Assembly: GCA_003221375.1 (NCBI GenBank)
Contig: QHRI01000156.1
Coordinates: 1-5,015 of the forward strand
Source of the DNA: Verrucomicrobiota bacterium
Lineage (GTDB): Bacteria > Verrucomicrobiota > Verrucomicrobiia > Chthoniobacterales > UBA10450
Length of the DNA: 5,015 nucleotides
Direction of reading: 5' to 3'
Shown here: piece by piece, positions 1 to 3,624 of the stretch
How positions within the stretch are numbered: position 1 is the stretch's first letter
How the letters are laid out: each line of letters opens with the position of its first letter
Translations under genes and position numbers: made by a program
The notes under the pieces: generated by a model
What the model was told of the DNA's origin: nothing
Seen by the model: only the letters and a program-made list of their open reading frames with translations
The model's database searches: none

Positions 1-476
1 ATGGAAAACGGAATCAGGTTAATGTCCGGACCGCCGGTAAACCCGGAGACGGCTAACGACCCATAGGCTACCCGCTTGCCATCAATGAGAATCAAAGTCT
101 CTTTGGGCAAGAGGCCGCGCAAGTTGAACTGGACGGTGCCATCACCGCCGTCGCCGATGTTCAGGTTCACTGTGCCGCCAGCTTCTTGCGGAATGAATTC
201 CTGCAGGTCAGTGGCGTTGCGGATGCCGAGTTTCTCAATGTCTTGCGGCCGGTACGTGTCCACCGGGTTCGGGCCGGTCTCTTCCGCCGTGGGAATGTTT
301 GAACCGGTCACGACGACGCGTTCGACTTCAGCCGTGGACGGCGCAGCTGCACCTGGCTCCGCAGGCACGACCGGAGCTGGCAGTTGCGCAAGTGCGTTCG
401 ACGCGATAATGAAAGGGACTCCGACGCAGGCAACGAGAGTCATGCGGAGGAATCCGAACTTGCAAAGTCCATTCAT
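1..476 (-). CDS. TonB-dependent receptor, N-terminal part (truncated by window edge)
   Basis: This is the first 158 codons of an outer-membrane TonB-dependent receptor, a family that imports siderophores, vitamins, sugars or other large substrates with energy from TonB/ExbBD. ATG at 476-474 is preceded by AGGAG (plus 484-488) with a 7-nt gap, which fixes the start. Residues 1-30 form a signal peptide: basic start, hydrophobic core around MTLVACVGVPFIIA, and likely cleavage after ASNALA. A Pro/Ala-rich linker (31-50) leads into VERVVVTGSNI (51-61), a TonB-box-like segment, and then the plug domain: GPNPVDTYRPQDIEKLG (68-84), a Gly-rich loop (GDGGDGTVQFNLRG, 108-121) and ETLILIDGKRV (126-136). 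The frame is still open at base 1, so the rest of the plug and the whole beta-barrel lie outside. Substrate cannot be told. The wording resembles verrucomicrobial receptors as I recall them. Family assignment is secure; substrate and taxon are inference. Confidence 0.9.
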   Translation of the reverse strand, partial: MNGLCKFGFLRMTLVACVGVPFIIASNALAQLPAPVVPAEPGAAAPSTAEVERVVVTGSNIPTAEETGPNPVDTYRPQDIEKLGIRNATDLQEFIPQEAGGTVNLNIGDGGDGTVQFNLRGLLPKETLILIDGKRVAYGSLAVSGFTGGPDINLIPFS

Positions 477-483
477 GGGGTTT

Positions 484-488
484 CTCCT
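484..488 (-). promoter_or_regulatory. Shine-Dalgarno of the TonB receptor gene
   Basis: On the minus strand AGGAG lies in the context AAAAGGAGAAACCCC-ATG, 7 nt before the start codon. It is the clearest ribosome binding site in the window. The ACCCC between it and the ATG could pair with an upstream GGGGGT in the same leader. Confidence 0.75.
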
Positions 489-551
489 TTTGGGTAGATT
501 GTGCCTTACATGGGGTACAGGCCACACCCCCGTAAGAGTGGGGTTTTTTAC

Positions 552-582
552 TAGAAAGCCAGATCGCAATTCGAACTGTCAA
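552..582 (-). promoter_or_regulatory. Possible sigma70-type promoter of the TonB receptor gene
   Basis: A perfect -35 hexamer TTGACA (plus 577-582) is followed after 19 nt by TTTCTA (plus 552-557), a poor -10. The spacing is longer than optimal. If real, the transcript would start near 545 and carry a leader of about 69 nt. The -35 match is seen directly; promoter function is inferred. Confidence 0.35.
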
Positions 583-593
583 ACACAAAAGTT

Positions 594-607
594 ATGTGCT
601 ATCACAT
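594..607. repeat. Operator-like inverted repeat ATGTG-N4-CACAT
   Basis: The five-base arms are perfect: ATGTG (594-598), spacer CTAT, CACAT (603-607). The repeat lies 11 bp upstream of the putative TTGACA box of the TonB receptor gene. TGTG/CACA half-sites recall CRP/FNR-family sites, but the spacer is shorter than the E. coli CRP consensus. A binding site is possible but unproven. Confidence 0.3.
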
Positions 608-608
608 T

Positions 609-752
609 TCAACAATGAATTGGATGCAGTCCAAAACCAGCGCTAAGAGATGCGCCGCCATCATATCTACCTCCAGGACTAGAGCTCGCGGTCTCAACCC
701 AACTCCATCCGGCTTTACTCAGATTCTCAGCAATGATTCCCCATACTTTCAT
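609..752 (-). pseudogene. Truncated relic of a small hypothetical protein (MKVWGIIAENLSKAGWSW...)
   Basis: The reading frame starting ATG at 752-750 gives 47 codons. The first 18 residues, MKVWGIIAENLSKAGWSW, match a small hypothetical protein of about 60-70 residues that I recall from Verrucomicrobia and some soil Proteobacteria, in which GWSWG is followed by a segment like VSALDSxGRTIW and a DAHRxDGKRF motif. Here similarity ends right after GWSW: the rest is Ser/Gly-rich and unlike the family, and none of the downstream motifs appear. The frame can be read upstream to 875, and that N-terminal extension (about 41 residues) looks unlike protein. No Shine-Dalgarno precedes the ATG. The best reading is a 3'-truncated, non-functional copy. 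The family link is from memory and no function is known to me. Confidence 0.4.
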
Positions 753-1144
753 CCATGGTCGAATTGAATGCCTTTCAGATCCTCCAATTTGGTTGCAGAA
801 CTGAATCACGGGGCCTTGAAGAACTTTGTCTTCAGCGTCGCGAAGCTTTGCGCCAGCGACTGAAACGGAATCCAACCCGTTGTTTTCACCTTAAAATATC
901 TTGGTGCCCAAAAGGGTTCTGTTGGCGGGTATCCTAATTTGTTGCGGCCGGAGTTCTCCGGAGTAGCAATCCGTGGGTATGAGACGTCTGTGGTTTTTTC
1001 ACGGTCTTTTCTACGGTCGGCTAAAATTTTGCTGCAAAACGGTGCAACTCTACGCAACACACTGCGAATTCTGAATCGCCATATACCTCGCGTAGGCAAC
1101 GCTGTGCAAAGCAGTGAAATAATGCGCAACTCGTTAGGCTTGAA
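753..1144. other. Spacer with no supported gene
   Basis: There is no convincing gene here. A minus frame is open for 107 codons (1129-806) and a plus frame for 69 codons (939-1148). Both lack a Shine-Dalgarno, recognisable motifs and plausible composition, and they overlap each other. Six-base arms CTACGC (1050-1055) and GCGTAG (1090-1095) form a weak inverted repeat. The right end abuts the broken tRNA-Arg and may be foreign DNA or the decayed end of an inserted element. Confidence 0.5.
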
Positions 1145-1183
1145 TTAGAAATCCGTTGCTCTATCCGGCTGAGCTACGGGCGC
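1145..1183 (-). pseudogene. 5' half of tRNA-Arg(UCU), truncated after the anticodon loop
   Basis: Read on the minus strand, every element of a tRNA 5' half is present: acceptor 5' strand GCGCCCG (1183-1177), TA, D-stem GCTC, D-loop AGCCGGATA, D-stem GAGC, A26, anticodon 5' stem ACGGA (1156-1152) and loop TTTCTAA (1151-1145) with anticodon TCT. The 3' anticodon stem should read TCCGT, but the sequence is TTCAA. No variable loop, T-arm or acceptor 3' strand (CGGGCGC) follows, and none is found elsewhere in the window. The gene is therefore broken exactly at the edge of the anticodon loop, a common crossover position for tyrosine recombinases that use tRNA genes. It cannot make a functional tRNA alone. 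A group I intron, which can interrupt tRNA anticodon loops, was considered, but no 3' exon is visible downstream to base 1. Confidence 0.8.
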
Positions 1184-1198
1184 ATTTACTAGGTAAAT
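1184..1198. repeat. Perfect inverted repeat abutting the tRNA 5' end
   Basis: ATTTAC (1184-1189), spacer TAG, GTAAAT (1193-1198) is a perfect 6-bp palindrome directly beside the first base of the tRNA-Arg half. It could be part of the old tRNA leader, a protein site or chance. It is AT-rich, so it is weak as an RNA hairpin. Confidence 0.4.
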
Positions 1199-1295
1199 CA
1201 GTGTAACAAAGTTGGCGTGATCGACGGACTGTCAATTCTTCACGTTTACCACCTGGCAATTATTTGAACTATCAGAAAACTCCTAACGACCTCAC

Positions 1296-2531
1296 TCAAT
1301 TAATCGGCGATGGGGAGGGCCGCAGCGGCGACACCACGTAGATCTGATCGAGCACTTTTAACATGAGGGCATTGGCCGTTACCTTTCCGTCGAGTGATAC
1401 GGTGAGATTGGTCCAGACCACGAGCGTCATCTTGCTGGCGGGGTCGTAGCCCATGAATGAGTTGAAGCCAGGCGCCTCACCGCCGTGAAAATAGAGCGTG
1501 TTCGCTCCCCAGCGCAGCAGAGTAATGCCGTACCCGTACTGCTGGCCGTCGGGCTTTTTCGGGTCTTCGGGCTGCGGGCTCTCGAGCCACCGGCGCTGAG
1601 TGTCGGCGTCGAGCACTCTGCCGCCGACCAGTGCTTGGATCCACGTGGCGAGATCGTTGGCGGTCGAGATGACGCCACCGGCCGCCGAGGCGTAGGACGG
1701 GTTCTGGCCGGTATCGTCGGTGGGCTTGAGAGTTCCGGCCGTGGCCGCGGCCTGGAGTTCGGCTGGGTACGGCTTATCCGTTAAGGCAAAGACAGAACCG
1801 CCGTACATGTAGCCGTGCGAGTAGGGCTCGGGAAGCGTGTTCGAGGTGCTGGCAGGGAGCAGGGTGTCTTTCAAGCCCAGCGGTCCGAACAAACGCTCCT
1901 GGAAACAAGCAGCCAGCGGCTTGTCGTCGAGCTTCTCTGCGACGAGGCCGAGCAGCGCGTAGTTGGTGTTGCAGTACTCGAAGGCTGTACCGGGCGGGAA
2001 GTTGGGTGGGTGCGCGAACGCAATGGCCAGGACTTCGGTCGGGGACCAAACCTTGGTCGGGTCCTGGTCCAAGCTTGCCGAGACTTCCGGCGCATAGGTG
2101 TAATTATAAAGGCCGCTACGCATTTCCAGAAGCTGGGCGATGGTGATGTTGTCACCGTTGGGCACTCCCGGGTCGTACTTTGAGAGTGGATCGTCGAGAC
2201 TGAGCTTGTTCTCCTGGACCAGTTGCATGATCACCGCGGCCGTCATCGTCTTGGTATTCGAGGCGATCCTGAAGTGGGTATCGGCGCGGGGCGGCGTTGT
2301 GGTGCCTAGTAACGTTGTGCCATAGGTGACCGTGAACTCGCCCTGGGGTGTGCGCAAGAGAATCACGGCACCGGGAATCAGTAGTTCCCTCGCCGTGTTG
2401 TCCACCATGGTCTGCAGCGCAGCCTGGTCGATTGGCTTGAGCGCCGACGTACCAGCCGTAGGACCGTGTCGCGAGCACGCTGCGATCAGAAAAGCAAACG
2501 TTAGCCAGGAAAGTGTAAATTTCGTTTTCAT
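1296..2531 (-). CDS. Lipoprotein serine hydrolase, beta-lactamase class C / DD-peptidase fold
   Basis: This is a complete protein of 411 residues. Residues 1-19 form a lipoprotein signal with a short basic start, hydrophobic core and lipobox LIAAC (Cys19), so it is probably anchored at the periplasmic or outer face of the envelope. The three active-site motifs are in order: S91-N-T-K94 (nucleophile and lysine, in FRIASNTKTMTAAV), Y186-C-N188 (the YxN motif, in FEYCNTNYALLG) and H349-G-G351 (the KTG-equivalent, in YFHGGEAPGF). ASAAGGVISTANDLATWIQAL (281-301) is also typical of this family. Members include D-alanyl-D-alanine carboxypeptidases, esterases and AmpC-like enzymes; HGG in place of KTG points to a peptidase or esterase rather than a true beta-lactamase. 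A GTG at 2567 would add 12 residues but has no Shine-Dalgarno and spoils the signal peptide, so ATG at 2531 is preferred despite only a weak AAAGAAA upstream. It stands alone, with no clear terminator downstream. Confidence 0.92.
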   Translation of the reverse strand: MKTKFTLSWLTFAFLIAACSRHGPTAGTSALKPIDQAALQTMVDNTARELLIPGAVILLRTPQGEFTVTYGTTLLGTTTPPRADTHFRIASNTKTMTAAVIMQLVQENKLSLDDPLSKYDPGVPNGDNITIAQLLEMRSGLYNYTYAPEVSASLDQDPTKVWSPTEVLAIAFAHPPNFPPGTAFEYCNTNYALLGLVAEKLDDKPLAACFQERLFGPLGLKDTLLPASTSNTLPEPYSHGYMYGGSVFALTDKPYPAELQAAATAGTLKPTDDTGQNPSYASAAGGVISTANDLATWIQALVGGRVLDADTQRRWLESPQPEDPKKPDGQQYGYGITLLRWGANTLYFHGGEAPGFNSFMGYDPASKMTLVVWTNLTVSLDGKVTANALMLKVLDQIYVVSPLRPSPSPIN

Positions 2532-2906
2532 CTTTGATTTCTTTGTTTTTTGAGTTCCATGCAGCACTTCGAACGACCGCTTGAATTGGTCTCGATGAGG
2601 TCGGCCGCCTAAGATATCAGAATGAGACGCGGCGACTATTAGACCTAAGTGCTACTGAAGGTTGTTCTTCTGGAAACGCCGCGCGGTCAGAGTTTCAGGA
2701 CCCGGGCGTCTACAAACTTCGAAACGAAGTAGGCTGCTGATTTTATCTTTCCGTTTCTCTTTCAAACGAGTCCGCCAGTAGATCGATCCGCCGATCAGAA
2801 TAAATCCGAGCGCCCCACCCAATGACGTTTAATCGAAAGAGCAGTATCAGGGGTAAGCTACCAGGCGCACAACCGAACATATACCGCGTTTCGCGACGAA
2901 TAAAAG
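2532..2906. other. Spacer upstream of the hydrolase, with possible small-ORF remnants
   Basis: This 375-bp spacer separates the hydrolase from the small membrane-protein gene. Besides the possible frameshifted ORF at 2652-2880, it holds a perfect 6-bp hairpin with a 3-nt loop (ACTTCG-AAA-CGAAGT, 2716-2730) without a T-run on either side. TGATATCTT on the minus strand around 2620 resembles an extended -10, but no -35 is found at a proper distance, so no promoter is called for the hydrolase. Confidence 0.4.
2652..2880 (-). pseudogene. Possible frameshifted small single-helix membrane protein
   Basis: Two overlapping minus-strand frames look like halves of one protein. The first starts at ATG 2880-2878, runs 45 codons to TAA at 2743 and begins MFGCAPGSLPLILLFRLNVIGWG. 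The second, in another frame, can start only at TTG 2822-2820 and runs 56 codons to TAG at 2652, reading GGALGFILIGGSIYWRTR and then LKEKRKDKISSLL. Joined near 2810-2822, around the G-rich GGGTGGGGCG, they would give about 76 residues: one long hydrophobic helix followed by a strongly basic tail, a normal single-pass inner-membrane layout. The ATG lies 26 bp after the stop of the upstream membrane-protein gene on the same strand, so the two could form an operon. No Shine-Dalgarno is visible. It may be decayed, a sequencing error or chance. Confidence 0.3.
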
Positions 2907-3182
2907 CTAGTGTCGAGCAAGCCGAATTCTCTGCAACGCGAGACCTACATTCGAGCCAACAATAACAAGAAAAAAATCAAGCAAGCCGATTTTCCAGCCG
3001 AAGCGCCAGAAAGCAACTCCCACGAGTACGAAGCAGGCAATGCTGACCATTCCGTGCACGATTTGTCCTCCGAGTGTCTTAAAGAGTCTTCCCTTGCTGA
3101 ACTCAAGGAATCCCGTGATTGCGCCAAGAAGTATTGTGGCACCAAGCAAGCCGAAAAGCATAGCGTGCACGAGGCATTCCAA
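2907..3182 (-). CDS. Small three-helix membrane protein of unknown function
   Basis: It has 91 residues and is highly hydrophobic, with three predicted membrane helices at about 5-26 (VHAMLFGLLGATILLGAITG), 40-60 (QIVHGMVSIACFVLVGVAFW) and 63-84 (WKIGLLDFFLVIVGSNVGLA). Short basic connectors (SKGRLFK, 29-35) and the tail RIRLARH suggest where the cytoplasmic side lies. The first codon is TTG at 3182-3180, supported by TGGAG 9 nt upstream on the minus strand (plus 3192-3196). The internal ATG at 3161 has no well-placed Shine-Dalgarno and would cut into the first helix. A competing minus frame (3295-2945) is Ser/Cys-rich and looks like a shadow. I do not recognise the family and assign no function. 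It is divergent from the patatin gene, 442 bp away. Confidence 0.65.
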   Translation of the reverse strand: MECLVHAMLFGLLGATILLGAITGFLEFSKGRLFKTLGGQIVHGMVSIACFVLVGVAFWRFGWKIGLLDFFLVIVGSNVGLALQRIRLARH

Positions 3183-3246
3183 AATTCTATTCTCCAGGCA
3201 AGAGTTTGCGTCCCGGACGTGTGCTGATTTTCATACGTGTCAGAGC

Positions 3247-3265
3247 ACAAGGGAGCAATCCTTGT
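3247..3265. repeat. Inverted repeat ACAAGG-N7-CCTTGT
   Basis: The six-base arms are perfect: ACAAGG (3247-3252), seven-base spacer, CCTTGT (3260-3265). The repeat lies about 65 bp upstream of the TTG start of the minus-strand membrane protein, a normal place for an operator. No T-run follows on either strand, so it is not a good terminator. Confidence 0.35.
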
Positions 3266-3541
3266 ACCTGAGCCCGCAAAAATCTTCGCCCACATTAATA
3301 AGTATTTGTTTACTAGTGTGTTATTCTTTAACAGAACGATCAGATCTTCTTGGCGTTGAGTGCCGAAATCGTAAATTGTTCTAACGGTAGTAAGGGTTTC
3401 CTACGTTTATGGAGCAGTTAACCAATAGATGCCTTTGCGAAGTGTTGCCGCGGGGCCCGGCGTAACCGGAGTGGGCGAGTCAAGCCGCACCCAAGCGACT
3501 CTAAGGACTTCCGCGCAAGCTTCCTGGGCTACGCAAAGTTA

Positions 3542-3580
3542 CGTCGATCTGAAGTAAGATTGACGAATTACGTCAGTCTT
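3542..3580 (+). promoter_or_regulatory. Pair of mutually exclusive hairpins upstream of the patatin gene
   Basis: Segment AGATTGACG (3557-3565) can pair upstream with CGTCGATCT (3542-3550; 9 bp including one G-T, loop GAAGTA). As AAGATTGACG (3556-3565) it can instead pair downstream with CGTCAGTCTT (3571-3580; 10 bp including one T-G, loop AATTA). Both wobbles are allowed pairs in plus-strand RNA and become mismatches on the other strand, which favours an RNA element in the patatin leader. The outer arms are also imperfect direct repeats (TTACGTCGATCT and TTACGTCAGTCT), so a DNA-binding array is an alternative. Confidence 0.45.
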
Positions 3581-3596
3581 GATAAACGCTGGTGCG

Positions 3597-3614
3597 TCCC
3601 GAATGCGTTCGGGA
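3597..3614 (+). promoter_or_regulatory. Hairpin just before the patatin start codon
   Basis: TCCCGAA (3597-3603), loop TGCG, TTCGGGA (3608-3614) is a perfect 7-bp stem ending 10 nt before the ATG at 3625. It occupies the place where a Shine-Dalgarno would lie, and none is visible. It could restrain initiation or be a compact terminator without a proper T-run (only TTT follows). Confidence 0.5.
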
Positions 3615-3624
3615 TTTACACGCC

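Larger units (their letters stand above)
3183..3624. other. Divergent intergenic region between the membrane-protein and patatin genes
   Basis: These 442 bp contain no intact gene. The left part (3183-3400) is AT-leaning and should hold the promoter of the minus-strand membrane protein. The middle (3407-3538) is markedly GC-richer and has an open minus-strand stretch without a start codon. The right part (3542-3614) is dense in hairpins ahead of the patatin start. The only promoter-like pair on the plus strand, TTGGCG (3350-3355) and TAAATT (3372-3377) with a 16-nt spacer, is too weak to call. Confidence 0.5.

Noticed and set aside
526..549. Plus-strand terminator-like hairpin (ACCCC-N9-GGGGT followed by T5)
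   Set aside because: No plus-strand gene lies upstream in the window. On the minus strand the A/T run precedes the stem, so it cannot end transcription there. The segments are better viewed as part of the TonB receptor leader.
76..618. Plus-strand open frame of 180 codons opposite the TonB receptor
   Set aside because: It is a shadow of the receptor on the other strand: the receptor has the signal peptide, plug motifs and Shine-Dalgarno, while this frame is Ser/Pro/Thr-rich without features.
806..1129. Minus-strand open frame of 107 codons
   Set aside because: It has no Shine-Dalgarno, no recognisable motif, and unusual composition rich in Arg, Lys, Phe and Pro. It overlaps a plus-strand open frame equally lacking support and starts beside the tRNA scar.
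939..1148. Plus-strand open frame of 69 codons
   Set aside because: It runs into the antisense of the tRNA half and shows no ribosome binding site or known motif.
1145..1183. Group I intron inserted in the tRNA-Arg anticodon loop
   Set aside because: The 3' exon (T-arm GGTTCGAATCC-like and CGGGCGC) is not found on the minus strand between 1144 and 1, so there is no evidence for a spliced tRNA.
1200..1235. TTGACA (1230-1235) and TACACT (1200-1205) on the minus strand as a promoter for the tRNA
   Set aside because: The spacer is 24 nt, too long for a sigma70 promoter, although TACACT alone sits at a sensible distance from the tRNA 5' end.
2716..2730. Perfect hairpin ACTTCG-AAA-CGAAGT as a terminator
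   Set aside because: No T-run follows on either strand, and the stem overlaps a possible coding remnant.
2916..3154. Three copies of AGCAAGCCGA (2916-2925, 2980-2989, 3145-3154)
   Set aside because: All fall inside the small membrane-protein gene and two encode the same Gly-Leu-Leu type helix residues. The spacing is irregular and the copies are too short for a functional array.
3350..3377. TTGGCG-N16-TAAATT as promoter of the patatin gene
   Set aside because: Each hexamer matches consensus at only four positions and the site is 250 bp from the start codon. Such pairs are expected by chance in 440 bp.
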